Under the pieces are notes generated by a model. The model had not been told where the DNA came from. It was given only the letters and a program-made list of their open reading frames with translations, and did not search any database. A program made the position numbers and the translations under genes. From NCBI GenBank assembly GCA_022616075.1, contig JAKEFK010000067.1:1-57523 (forward strand): a stretch of DNA of 57,523 bases, in the 5' to 3' direction. This document shows positions 16,649-26,571 of the stretch, in pieces. Source of the stretch: a bacterium. Its GTDB lineage: Bacteria; Acidobacteriota; HRBIN11; JAKEFK01. The stretch's first letter is position 1, and each line of letters begins with the position of its first letter.

Positions 16649-19600
16649 TCATCGATCGTTCTCGCCATACGGGTGTTGATCTTCACTCACACGTATGGGC
16701 TGAGTCATGGCATTCACAGACAAATAATAATGAGAAACCTTTGTTACCTCGTGCCAGTCGAAGCGAGCAGGATCTTTGATGGGTTCTACGCGGGGATCCG
16801 ATTTGCAGTTGGTCACGACATATAGCCAAAAGCAATCGCGGCGATCTTCTGCAACACGCCTCTCATTTGGCGTGAGAAGGACATTGCCGGCTGATGCACT
16901 CAATCCTTTCACCTCAATCAATTTCAACTCGCCACTATTTAGATCCAGGCTGGTTACGTCATAACCAAGATTTTTCTCGTGTATGTCAAACACTTGCCTT
17001 CCTTGCTTCGTCTCATACTCCATCACGACCCGCATGGCAATCGCTTCAACCTCCGGATCCGGTGTGAGATGTCTGATCTCCGGCGATTCTCTTTGCGGAT
17101 GGGGTAGAACAAGGATACTTGTTATTCTTTCTACCGCCTGGAGAGTAAGTGATTTTTGCCTGTCCAGTTCCTGTCTCCTGCGATCCCTGCGCGCTAATAA
17201 TTCCGCATGGCGCGATTCTGACTGCGCGAGTCTCCCTTCGGATCCTGGAAATTTCTGCTCAACATCGGCAGCAGCCCGGCCTATCTCTTCATCAGCACGC
17301 TGCAGCAATTCCGTTAGCGAGAGCTCAATGTGAGAAGATATTCGATTGATTTCCGCGAGTCTTTCCGCTCTCGTTTCTTCCAAAAACTGCTTTAACTGAT
17401 TTTCGTTCAACCACTGCACCGCTTCCGGAAGGTTAGCAACAGCAGGAAGCGAAGCCGGAAGATCGCCCACCGTGAAGTTGCCCATAGCATTCATCTCCTG
17501 CAAGCGGGGCTGGTCACTCTCTGAAATTTCTAAAACAAATAGGCGCTCATGGATGATTTGACCCAATCCATCCACAACGCGTGCTCTGTAGAAATCGATC
17601 CTTGCAGGCGTTTGGTGCTGTAAAGAATAAAAACAAGCACCCTTGCCGAAGGAACTCAAAGCCTGCGAGTAAGTGTGCCTGCGGATCGATTCAAATAAAG
17701 GATGTCCAGGAGTAACCCATTCCAGGTTGTTTTCCTCAGCTGTTTCGCGATCCGTGGAGCACCGAGGGTATTTTGAAGCTACCGAAGGAAGTCTCCAATC
17801 GGCATCTCTTTCAAACCTTCGGAGAACGCCAGGGGTTCTGGAGGGTTCAAATGTATGTGGCAGGCCGGGTGTCAGCTTGATTGTCATGGGAACGTATTCT
17901 GCTGATTCAGTAAGGAACCGCGCAATCGTTTCAGGCACAACGCGACGTTCTTGTGCGAGAGCGCGGCGCTCTACGAGCATCTCTAAATTCAACTTCTTGG
18001 CAGCGAGATTTTCTAAAGCATGCTGGCAAATCGAACGAAACTGTTTTTCGTCAACATTTCTGAGTATTCGATCCTCCAGATCGGCGTCTCCCAACTTCCC
18101 GGCATAGTATTCCCTCAACACGCGCTCTATCTGGGCTGCCGGAAGAATTTCGCCGACAACGTTGAAAACGGTATCGTCATCCAACGCGTCGCGAATCTCT
18201 TGTAATTTTTCCAGGAGACGCTGCAAAACATGGCCTTCGATCGTATTGGTTGCAACAAAATTAAAGATCAGGCAATCGTGTCTCTGGCCGTATCTGTGGA
18301 TACGCCCCATTCGCTGCTCTAGACGATTTGGATTCCAGGGAATATCGTAGTTGAACAGAATATGACAGACCTGGAGATTGATTCCCTCCCCGGCCGCTTC
18401 TGTTGCCACAAGGATCTGGATCTCCTTTTCTCTGAACTGTTGCTCCGCATGCAAGCGAGTCCCTTTTTCTTCGCGAGATCCTGATTTCATTCCGCCATGA
18501 ATACATCCAATTTTGAATCCCCATCCCTCAAGACACCTCATTAGATAATCCAACGTGTCTTTGAATTCCGTGAAGATCAACAATTGTTTTTCGGAATGGT
18601 CAAAAAAACCTTCGGTATGAAGCAAGTTCTTTAAGCGCGAAAGTTTGGCCTCAGTGCCGGAGTCTTCTACGGTCTGTGCTTGCTCCGCCAGACGTTTGAG
18701 TATCTCAATTTCCTCCTTGACTTGTTCTGCATTTGCAGCGAGTGAAATCGCTTCAAACATCTGTTCCAGGCGCTCTCTTTCGACCTCTTCCATTTCATCC
18801 AGCTCTTCCGGATCGGGAAGCTCGGGCGGCGCGAAACGTGCGAGATCTTGAGCCCGTTTTAATCCATCGTCCAATCGCCTAGCGCGGTTCTCCAAAGAAC
18901 GCCGCATTGCATGAATACTTGACGCCAACCGCCTCTGGTATAGCGACATCAAAAAGCCCACTGCGCGGGCTCGCGGATCGTCCTCTTGAGCAGCGGCCTT
19001 TGCGCTCTGTTGTTTTACAAAGCGAGTCACATCGCGATAAAGATCGAACTCCGCTCCATCGATGTGGAAATCAACTGTTCTCGGAATCCGTTTTGTAAAA
19101 ATTTTTGTGGCTGCCCACGTTCCATCAGCTTGACGTTCAGGAAAGTAGACCATTGCTTCTTTCGTGCGTCGCAAATAGAAAGGCGCACGCCGTTGTTCCA
19201 TCGCCTGCCGGATTGACTTCACATCGGCGTAGGCATCCGGATCGAGGAGTTGAAGGAATAGACTGAAGTTTGCCGGATCACCTTTATGTGGGGTTGCCGT
19301 AAGAAGCAGCAAATGGTCCGTTGCATCCCGGATCAATTCTCCCAACGCATATCTCGATGTTTTCTTAGATGGAGGTGTCCATGACATCCTATGTGCTTCA
19401 TCCACAATCGCCAGATCCCAATGGACTTGCTTGAGGCCAGGCAACACATCCGATCGCTTCGCTAAATCCAGAGATGTGATGACTCTTTTCTGTTCCAACC
19501 ACTGATTCATACCAAACTGGTCCCGAATATCATGTCCCTTCATTACCACAAATTTTTCGTCAAATTTCTCCTTCAGCTCTCGTTGCCATTGAAAAGCAAG

Positions 19601-20083
19601 ATTGGCCGGGACGACAATCAGAATCCGCTCCGCCAGACCGCGCAGCTCCAACTCGCGGATAAGAAGACCGGCCATGATGGTCTTTCCCGCACCCGCATCA
19701 TCTGCCAGCAAGAACCGGACGCGCGCCACTTTAAGCAGGTAGTCGTAGACAGCCTCTAATTGATGGGGCAACGGATCGACACGGGAAATTGAGAGGCCAA
19801 AGTACGGATCAAACTCGTAGGCAATTCCCAGCGAATACGCCTGCAAGCCAAGATTTAACAGGCGACCGTCACCATCGTAGTTCAATCTGGAATCAGTAAA
19901 GGACAGCCCTTCAAGTTCTACCGAAGAAAGAGTGACTTTTCGAAAGCGCTCGCTTTGAGTGCCTACAAGGCCCAGGATCCATGTATCAGACCCACTCTGC
20001 TGGACAGTCTCCACCCGCATCGGTTCACTGAACATCGATCCAATCAGGATCTGGCCCTCTCTTACTTTCGGCGGTTCATTCAT
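16649..20083 (-). CDS. SNF2-type helicase with C-terminal DUF3883 domain
   Basis: A 1144-residue superfamily 2 helicase. Seen: LLADDAGAGKTIMAGLLIRE at about 125-144 (Walker A, Lys134), DLAIVDEAHRMSW with DEAH at 228-231, LLLLTATPHKGDP (motif III), FTEFKDTLDYL and EQRMGRIHRYGQRHD (motif VI) in the second RecA domain. A long coiled-coil linker follows (about 930-1010). Near the C-terminus NLGYDVTSLD and LKLIEVKG match DUF3883, a PD-(D/E)xK-like fold. Helicases of this kind occur with DUF1156/DUF499 cassettes and are similar in layout to DISARM DrmD. It is the first gene of the operon containing the DarT-like, DraG and HEPN genes. Activity inferred from intact motifs. Confidence 0.9.
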   Translation of the reverse strand: MNEPPKVREGQILIGSMFSEPMRVETVQQSGSDTWILGLVGTQSERFRKVTLSSVELEGLSFTDSRLNYDGDGRLLNLGLQAYSLGIAYEFDPYFGLSISRVDPLPHQLEAVYDYLLKVARVRFLLADDAGAGKTIMAGLLIRELELRGLAERILIVVPANLAFQWQRELKEKFDEKFVVMKGHDIRDQFGMNQWLEQKRVITSLDLAKRSDVLPGLKQVHWDLAIVDEAHRMSWTPPSKKTSRYALGELIRDATDHLLLLTATPHKGDPANFSLFLQLLDPDAYADVKSIRQAMEQRRAPFYLRRTKEAMVYFPERQADGTWAATKIFTKRIPRTVDFHIDGAEFDLYRDVTRFVKQQSAKAAAQEDDPRARAVGFLMSLYQRRLASSIHAMRRSLENRARRLDDGLKRAQDLARFAPPELPDPEELDEMEEVERERLEQMFEAISLAANAEQVKEEIEILKRLAEQAQTVEDSGTEAKLSRLKNLLHTEGFFDHSEKQLLIFTEFKDTLDYLMRCLEGWGFKIGCIHGGMKSGSREEKGTRLHAEQQFREKEIQILVATEAAGEGINLQVCHILFNYDIPWNPNRLEQRMGRIHRYGQRHDCLIFNFVATNTIEGHVLQRLLEKLQEIRDALDDDTVFNVVGEILPAAQIERVLREYYAGKLGDADLEDRILRNVDEKQFRSICQHALENLAAKKLNLEMLVERRALAQERRVVPETIARFLTESAEYVPMTIKLTPGLPHTFEPSRTPGVLRRFERDADWRLPSVASKYPRCSTDRETAEENNLEWVTPGHPLFESIRRHTYSQALSSFGKGACFYSLQHQTPARIDFYRARVVDGLGQIIHERLFVLEISESDQPRLQEMNAMGNFTVGDLPASLPAVANLPEAVQWLNENQLKQFLEETRAERLAEINRISSHIELSLTELLQRADEEIGRAAADVEQKFPGSEGRLAQSESRHAELLARRDRRRQELDRQKSLTLQAVERITSILVLPHPQRESPEIRHLTPDPEVEAIAMRVVMEYETKQGRQVFDIHEKNLGYDVTSLDLNSGELKLIEVKGLSASAGNVLLTPNERRVAEDRRDCFWLYVVTNCKSDPRVEPIKDPARFDWHEVTKVSHYYLSVNAMTQPIRVSEDQHPYGENDR

Positions 20084-20345
20084 AAACGTGAATATCTCGT
20101 GATTATTGTATTTTATGACCAGCAGGAAATCACTCAGAATTTGAGAAGTTATAATTGCTGTATAATTTGGAGCTGCGAATGTTTGCTAAAATTTTAATTG
20201 GTTGTCCTCACTGTAGAAATGTCTGCTCAGGTCAAGTACACTGCAGGGCAATCAACGAAGAGCTTGAATTATTCACGAATTTTCATAAAAGTTTTCGAAA
20301 AAATGGACACTATAAAAGCAGACGCAGCGTAAAATCGTTATCGCG
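20084..20345. promoter_or_regulatory. Divergent intergenic region, probable helicase promoter
   Basis: AT-rich 262-base gap between the minus-strand helicase and the plus-strand 93-residue gene. It should carry both promoters. TATAAT-like hexamers are present (for example around 20148 and 20161) but I could not pair them reliably with -35 boxes. No repeat or operator stands out. Confidence 0.35.
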
Positions 20346-20627
20346 ATGAACATACGTGAGCTTCAAAAGAACATCGGGAAGCTCTTTCGCATCCGGCCGA
20401 AAGTCCAACGGATAACGGTTGACGGAAAGGACCTTCCGTTTGAGGATGACAAGTGGATCCTAGAAAAGGATGGTCAAGGGAAACTCTTTTTACAGAACAC
20501 GCGAACCGCTCATGTCTTCCGTTTGTCAGGCGGAAATGTGAAGGAGTTCAGAGAGCCGGATTTCATTCTGTTGCGCGCTCAGTTGACACTACGAGGCAAC
20601 GCCGTCGACATCGAACCTATATTTTGA
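20346..20627 (+). CDS. Hypothetical protein, 93 aa
   Basis: Small protein of unknown function. The sequence looks genuinely coding: it has alternating hydrophobic and charged residues (KLFRIRPKVQRITVDGKDLP, DDKWILEKDGQGKLFLQNT, FILLRAQLTLRGNAVDIEPI) suggesting a compact beta-rich fold. It has no signal peptide or membrane segment and no catalytic motif. It is transcribed away from the helicase and towards the STAND gene, which is convergent. Proteins of this look occur in accessory regions, but I cannot place it in a family. Confidence 0.55.
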   Translation: MNIRELQKNIGKLFRIRPKVQRITVDGKDLPFEDDKWILEKDGQGKLFLQNTRTAHVFRLSGGNVKEFREPDFILLRAQLTLRGNAVDIEPIF

Positions 20628-20775
20628 ATCCTTCCACTCAAATTCTAGCTTTGCACTATTTTTGAGAACTAGATTTCACATCGCAAACGAAATCTGTGGT
20701 GTCGCATTTCCCAACAGGCTGATTATCCGATTTGCCCCGAAGCATGATTCCTGGCTAGTTCTTGGCAAATTGTCT

Positions 20776-23700
20776 TCATTCGATGCCGGTCACATGAGCC
20801 TGAGAATATACGAACCTGACACGGGCGCAATGATCATCAGCCAACTTCTTGAGTTGGTTGTAATAGGCCAGGCCGAACAGGCCACTGCAATGAGCGGCAA
20901 ATACTCGATCAATTATACTTGATGAACGCGCCTTGGTTTGTAACCAGTTCTTACCGTGAGTCATACCGGCCCTAGAAACTTCTCTCATAGCTTTCACAAT
21001 GTTGCTTTTGAGCTCTTTTTCAGTATGCTCCGATTTATCCAGTTCAACGTACTGCTCTAAAATCCATTCGATTGCTTTCTGCGACGGCATATAACGAATG
21101 CACTGAAGAAGCTGTTTCCTGCCTGCTGGCTCAAGCTCCGACCAAGCTTCAGTAAATTTTGACCATGACCAATCGGGTTCAACATTCGAAAAGTATTTCA
21201 AGGTTGCGACCATAATTTCATTCTTAAGGTGACTGTTCTCACGTAGCGTATAACGACTTTTCAGACTCTCGGGATCGTCAACCAGGTTCCGTTGCGAGGC
21301 AGTTTTGTATAGAAGTGAGATAAACCCATCTGCTGCAATCTCAATGAGATCAGGATCGTTTAACCAGCGTATGACATATTGATCTCCGTCTATCGATGGG
21401 TTCATCAATATCCAGTTCAATAGAAGCCATTGAATCATCCGGTAATTTTCAACTGGTAATTTATTTGAATTCCTAACCTGTTCCCTGTACCAGTCACGGA
21501 CGATAGGATCCTTCGAATAGAGTAGTGCCTTAAATACGGTTTTATAAGAACGGCTGTCCTCGGATGCGCGAATCAGAAAAGTGTTCGCGTAACGCGAATC
21601 ATAACCAGACAAAAGCCGTATAAGCCATCTATGCTTCCAATCTGATGGATCGCAGTCCTGGAGCCATCTTAACGCCGGTTTAATTGCTGCCTTAGTCCTG
21701 AACTCCATAAGGAAGCGTATCGCTCCCCAAAGAAGCTGATCATCTCTTTTCTCAAGCACCGAGATTAGCTTCTTCTCATTTGATTTCGTTCGAAATCCCC
21801 CAAAAGGGCCGAGACGTTCCTTCTCTTCGGAAAACCATTCTGATGGATATGATCCTAAAAGAGCATCAAATGTCTGCGATGAAGGCAGATTAGAAAGGCA
21901 TACCGTGGCTCTCATTCTGGTCACCTGAGCGAACGGCGAATCAGCCTTTCGAAGGTTTGCGAGACGGATCAGATCCTTAACAAAGGATTTATCGGACGAG
22001 GTCAGTAGAGTAGCAAAAAGTTCCTGTGAACCAAGATTGGCTTCTGGCAGGCTCAACATTTGCAATAAAATTTTTCGCGTGACGGATGCTTTTCCAATCC
22101 AGCGTAGTATCAATAAAGCGGCATCAATCGCCTCGCTTGAGATCGTCCTTGAATATGTGATGAAGTAATCGCGATTAATCGCCATCTGGACCTTTCTCGC
22201 AATCACTTCTGGGATCCTAGTTTTCTTAAAACTTTTCCACCACTTTCGCATGGAAATCCCTGAGAAACCAGAAAGCACACGAAGATGAGATTCTACTTCT
22301 TCGAGTGTGCTTGCCGATCTGAGTTGATTCACTGCTGCTCGAATAATTCTTTCAAAATTCTTTTGATCGAAAACCTTGAACATCCTATTTGAGGGTGTTA
22401 GGGACGGTAGTCGAACACGTTTCTGACGTTTTTCCATGCTGACCAGAGTGGTAATCGCAGCTGGAGTTCCGTTCATAATTAGCATTGCGACTGCATAGGG
22501 ATATGTCGATTCCTTTGTTGAGGCGCTTCTTCTACACCAGGTTAATAGTGCTGTTGATCGAAGATTACCGAGCGCTACAATACATGCTTTTTTAACGAGA
22601 AGGTCATTTGATTCATTGAGATTCTTCAGGCAGAGTTCCTCGGATTCTCTGTGTTGGAGTTTGCCGCTCGCACATAAAGAATGGGGAGAATTCTCTCCTT
22701 CTAGGGCGGTTAATTTTTTGAGGAGGTCGTGCTGATATGACGTACCTTCCATACCCAAAAAAGCCAGTGCTAATTTAGGGTCTTGCAATTTGCCTTCTTC
22801 AGTCTTCACTTTGATGATATTGCATAACTCCTCAGGATGACGAATTAACGCATTTCTAAACGAATCCTTGGTTAATACCTTCTTTCTTGTCTCCAAAGGG
22901 AGTATTTCTGAATCAAGAAATGAATAAACAATTGCTAGTTGCTCTTTCGTCAAATCTTTCTTAAAGTGTTTGATTATCCCAGCTATGGCGCCCTGAGCGG
23001 TTTCTTTCACGTATGGGTAGAGCTGCAACAGATGGTCCACAGCGTCCTGTGCTGAAAGCGTCTTTAATCCTTCAGCCATAAACGACATCGGCAAGGGCGG
23101 TGTTGTTGTTTCAGTTAAATAGGATATGGCGGACTTTGGGAAAAGCCTGCACGCGATTTCGCCAAAGTACGCATGATTGAGGTTCTGTTCCTGGAAAATA
23201 TGATTCAGAACCGCAGCAAATACATTGTGCGAGATATCGCTTTGGCGCCCGTAGAAAAGGAAAAACCAGGCAAACTTTCCCAGTGCCTCGATTGATGGCC
23301 CGACTGCATCGAATATCTGATCTAACAACCGCTCGATAGATGCTTCGCTGGAGTTTAAGCAAAGTTCAATGGCTCTTTTCGCGAGAATAATTGCGCCCCA
23401 ATCGGTGCTCAGCGAATAACCTCTTTCCTGCTTGGTTAAGAATCCTTGTTGCAGAAGGATGTTCCAGGAGTTTTCATTCATCCTGTGCGGGTTGAACTCT
23501 TCGATCGTTTTGATTGAGTCGAAGGGTAGCGGGAGTTTTACCGTTGCGATTAGGTCAATAATCCTATTAATCATCTCCTCCACCCCTCTATAACTTGTTG
23601 GTTTGTCAGCTGGAATTAATCTAGCGAATTCGTCGATGCGATCTTTCATAAAGATCAAGGAGAAATCTATAACTGCTATTTCAGGCATCTCCGAAAGTTT

Positions 23701-24990
23701 CTTGCCTTCCTTCTTCCATTTCTCAAGTATTCGAAGTGCTCCTGGCCACCCAAGTTGTGGCCACAGCCACATGGGAATTTCTTGAACCGAAATGTTGCGA
23801 AGTTTAAGAGCGGACCTCAGTTCCGTTTCGGTAAAATCACCTAAACTAATTTCTTGAAGTTTGAAGATATTCGATGTTTTAAGAGTATCGAACAAAAGCG
23901 GGGCCCATTCGCGCAAAACTGCCGAACGACAAGAAAAAACCCATCTGACGTTCCAGCTTTTCAGGCTTTCCAGAAATTCATTCGATGAAACAAAGTTCAT
24001 CAGATCTCTGAACGGAGCGGCATTCAATGCGTCAACAAAAATCCAAACGCAACAATTTCTTGCCTTCAAGGTGTCTTGGATGTTCTCAAATAAAACGCGA
24101 ACATTTCCCGGGAGCTGAAGGGTCCCGCCGGTGACGATTTGAATCCGACTGAAGAGTTCTATCTCGAATTTAACGAGCCACTCTTCTTTGCAAATTGAAG
24201 AGGCCGAATAAAAAAAGACTATATTGTCTGCGTTTAGTTTTTCTGCCCAAGTTCTAAGTAAGGATGTTTTTCCAGTTTGTTCTTTTCCTGTCAAAACAAG
24301 GACATTCTTGCTTCGTTCGGAAACAAACTTTACAAAGGAAGCATCTGCTGAGTCCCTTGGAACAACCAAAGATAAATCTGTTGCGGGACGCACGGATTCC
24401 TGGTACAGATCAGAGATCGAGTTAGCGGCCCTTTGAAGCACCCTAAAACGGTTGGAGCTTTTCTTCAATCTTTTAAGTTCGTTTTTTAAGAAATGATGAT
24501 GCTTCTGCTGATAGTGTTTACACTCGGCTCGCCATTCTCTTGCCGTTTCAGAACCCAATTTTAGTGCGGACACTACCGTTTCTGGACAGGAAAGAAGTAG
24601 CTCCCAAAATCTTTCATCAGACCAATAATCAAGATTCACAAGCCATTTTTGCCGGTGTTGCTCAATTGAATCTCTGGCCGGATTGCTCAGTGAACAATTG
24701 GTAACGATTATGAAATACTCAGTGTTCCCCGGATTTTTCTCGATTTGATCAAAATGTCGGGCAAGATCCGATTCACTGACCGCTTTTTTCATCTTCTTCT
24801 TCGCTTCGAAGCGCCACTCTCTACCGCTAAGTTCTGCGCGGATATCAAAGCCTCCTTGGTAACCGGACGACTGTTTTTGAATATTCTTGAAGCCGAGGTC
24901 CTGAAGAAGAGGTATCAGTAAATTCTTTTCGAAACTGGTGCCATTCAGCTTAGCTATCTTTTTGCTGATTACTTTTCGGGAATCTGTCAT
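20776..24990 (-). CDS. Avs-like protein: Mrr-type nuclease, STAND-like NTPase, repeat tail
   Basis: About 1404 residues from the ATG at 24990 (an in-frame TTG at 25041 is possible). N-terminus: a restriction-endonuclease-like domain with FEKNLLIPLLQDLGF, GGFDIRAE (Asp49) and WRFEAKKKMKK (Glu62, Lys64), the D...ExK pattern of Mrr/PD-(D/E)xK enzymes. Middle: P-loop NTPase with VLVLTGKEQTGKTSLLRTWA (Walker A, 235-242) and CVWIFVDALNA (Walker B, Asp320), as in STAND ATPases. The last 800 residues are helical with recurring 30-40-residue units (for example KKACIVALGNLRSTALL) like HEAT/ARM repeats. This nuclease-STAND-repeat order is that of antiviral Avs sensors. No neighbour overlaps it. Domain calls are good; antiviral role and trigger are inferred. 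Confidence 0.75.
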   Translation of the reverse strand: MTDSRKVISKKIAKLNGTSFEKNLLIPLLQDLGFKNIQKQSSGYQGGFDIRAELSGREWRFEAKKKMKKAVSESDLARHFDQIEKNPGNTEYFIIVTNCSLSNPARDSIEQHRQKWLVNLDYWSDERFWELLLSCPETVVSALKLGSETAREWRAECKHYQQKHHHFLKNELKRLKKSSNRFRVLQRAANSISDLYQESVRPATDLSLVVPRDSADASFVKFVSERSKNVLVLTGKEQTGKTSLLRTWAEKLNADNIVFFYSASSICKEEWLVKFEIELFSRIQIVTGGTLQLPGNVRVLFENIQDTLKARNCCVWIFVDALNAAPFRDLMNFVSSNEFLESLKSWNVRWVFSCRSAVLREWAPLLFDTLKTSNIFKLQEISLGDFTETELRSALKLRNISVQEIPMWLWPQLGWPGALRILEKWKKEGKKLSEMPEIAVIDFSLIFMKDRIDEFARLIPADKPTSYRGVEEMINRIIDLIATVKLPLPFDSIKTIEEFNPHRMNENSWNILLQQGFLTKQERGYSLSTDWGAIILAKRAIELCLNSSEASIERLLDQIFDAVGPSIEALGKFAWFFLFYGRQSDISHNVFAAVLNHIFQEQNLNHAYFGEIACRLFPKSAISYLTETTTPPLPMSFMAEGLKTLSAQDAVDHLLQLYPYVKETAQGAIAGIIKHFKKDLTKEQLAIVYSFLDSEILPLETRKKVLTKDSFRNALIRHPEELCNIIKVKTEEGKLQDPKLALAFLGMEGTSYQHDLLKKLTALEGENSPHSLCASGKLQHRESEELCLKNLNESNDLLVKKACIVALGNLRSTALLTWCRRSASTKESTYPYAVAMLIMNGTPAAITTLVSMEKRQKRVRLPSLTPSNRMFKVFDQKNFERIIRAAVNQLRSASTLEEVESHLRVLSGFSGISMRKWWKSFKKTRIPEVIARKVQMAINRDYFITYSRTISSEAIDAALLILRWIGKASVTRKILLQMLSLPEANLGSQELFATLLTSSDKSFVKDLIRLANLRKADSPFAQVTRMRATVCLSNLPSSQTFDALLGSYPSEWFSEEKERLGPFGGFRTKSNEKKLISVLEKRDDQLLWGAIRFLMEFRTKAAIKPALRWLQDCDPSDWKHRWLIRLLSGYDSRYANTFLIRASEDSRSYKTVFKALLYSKDPIVRDWYREQVRNSNKLPVENYRMIQWLLLNWILMNPSIDGDQYVIRWLNDPDLIEIAADGFISLLYKTASQRNLVDDPESLKSRYTLRENSHLKNEIMVATLKYFSNVEPDWSWSKFTEAWSELEPAGRKQLLQCIRYMPSQKAIEWILEQYVELDKSEHTEKELKSNIVKAMREVSRAGMTHGKNWLQTKARSSSIIDRVFAAHCSGLFGLAYYNQLKKLADDHCARVRFVYSQAHVTGIE

Positions 24991-25312
24991 TAATTTTTGA
25001 TTGCTTTCATCGTCACTTGATCGTAAAAGCCAAAACTGCAACGTTCATAGTCCTGGTTGAGAACGCAGGTAATTGCCGAGGGCAAGATCATGTCCAGTTA
25101 AAATTAACAGCCGGATTGCCGAGTTATAACTGACATCTAGATTGTATCTAAAGGCATCTTCTCAGTCGACAGCCCTTTTATTTTCATCGTCGTTTTGTGC
25201 AGCCTAATTCACGGTCTCGCTGAAAGTGATGTTTAGCCTGAAACTATTTCTATCGAAAAAGAAGAACTCCAATTGATGGTCAGAACATTCGAAACTGAAC
25301 GATCAAGTTCGA

Positions 25313-26557
25313 TCAGCGAGGAACTTCAAATACAAGTACCGTGACAATAACTTCTCGGTGCGGATCAGTCTTTTGATGGAAGATAAATCGGAATGCTGTT
25401 TCGGATCCGTAGCTGATTTGTCGTTTTAAATTGGGATGTTCGATAATAATGAGTGGTATTTTTTGTAAAATTTCTGAAAGTTTTCCACCTTGATTAAACA
25501 AAATGATCGCTGCTTTTGTGTCGCGCCATGAGGTATATCCAATCAATTGATCGATAGTTTCGAGGAATCCCTTTGCTCCTCTCCAAAATTTGCACTCAGC
25601 AATGAAAATATTTTTACCTTCAACCCGAATGATAATGTCTGTTTTGCCTTCGAAGTTAAAGGTTTCGCCCGTAGCCTGACCTTCGTATTGCCCATTCAAC
25701 TGAACCAGAAAGTGAAACCGCATGTCCTCTTCTTTCATTTTGGAGAAAGCTTTTGGACTTCGTTCCATAACCAGAACCATATTCGAAATTATTCGAAGAA
25801 TATCCTCGTAGTGTTGATTCTCAAGTATTGGTTCCGGCACAAAAGGTTGAGTTGTGATGTCTGGCTTCCTGATAGCGGTCAGTTGTTTTTTTATTATCGG
25901 AACAGCATAGGTTTCAGGAGCGCCGTCTCTCCGTCTAATTGGTATTCCGAATGATGCAACCAATCCTTGATCCTTTAAATGCTTTCCTCTTCTTTGTGCA
26001 ACATATTGACCCACCACATGTGGTAGAGAGGAATTGTAAGCAGAAACTTCGTTGTTTAGATCGTTAATGAACTTTTGTATTCTACTCAAGTCCTGATTCA
26101 ATTCGACTTCAAAAGCTTGACGGTCGTGATCAACTCGGCTGTACCGAAGAAACAAAATGTTCATTTCAACTTTCCCCTTTGGGGGAGTATTGGTAACAAT
26201 CCTCATTGATGGACTGAACCGGGTCAGGCTTGAATCTCCGCTCAGTGGAAAGGCAAACACAATCGATGTGCCTTTCACGTACATTGGAGTATTTCTGTTT
26301 ATAGCCACTCGGTTGGGATCCTTGCTCACATCAACATCAATTTCTTCATTGTAATTTATGAATTTCTGATCTTCATGCAGAATTAAAGGTTCAACAGAAA
26401 ACTTTGTGACAAGATAATCGCTGAAATCCTGAATGCTAACGGTTAGCAGATAATTCGGGTCCTGGGTATCGACTTCCTGCTTCATTCGGAGTTCAAGTTT
26501 CTCAAGATATCCCCGAAGCGGGCCTTCCATAAATAAAGGCGATCCACCATCATTCAT
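25313..26557 (-). CDS. PD-(D/E)xK nuclease-like protein
   Basis: About 414 residues from the ATG at 26557 (a TTG nine codons upstream is the only earlier option). The C-terminal third has a nuclease core: GKTDIIIRVEGKNIFIAECK with Asp307, Glu321 and Lys323, then FLETIDQLIGYTSWRDTKAA and IILFNQGG, as in restriction-like enzymes. The N-terminal 200 residues are mixed alpha/beta without a known motif; a coiled-coil-like part (DLSRIQKFINDLNNEVSAYN) precedes the nuclease. It lies about 320 bases upstream of the Avs-like gene, same strand, and could be transcribed with it. Family unnamed; catalytic residues are present, so activity is plausible. Confidence 0.7.
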   Translation of the reverse strand: MNDGGSPLFMEGPLRGYLEKLELRMKQEVDTQDPNYLLTVSIQDFSDYLVTKFSVEPLILHEDQKFINYNEEIDVDVSKDPNRVAINRNTPMYVKGTSIVFAFPLSGDSSLTRFSPSMRIVTNTPPKGKVEMNILFLRYSRVDHDRQAFEVELNQDLSRIQKFINDLNNEVSAYNSSLPHVVGQYVAQRRGKHLKDQGLVASFGIPIRRRDGAPETYAVPIIKKQLTAIRKPDITTQPFVPEPILENQHYEDILRIISNMVLVMERSPKAFSKMKEEDMRFHFLVQLNGQYEGQATGETFNFEGKTDIIIRVEGKNIFIAECKFWRGAKGFLETIDQLIGYTSWRDTKAAIILFNQGGKLSEILQKIPLIIIEHPNLKRQISYGSETAFRFIFHQKTDPHREVIVTVLVFEVPR

Positions 26558-26571
26558 ACAATAATTTTGAC

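Noticed and set aside
20662-20922. 86-codon plus-strand frame at the end of the Avs-like gene
   Set aside because: Shadow of the C-terminal codons of the large gene; no supporting signal.
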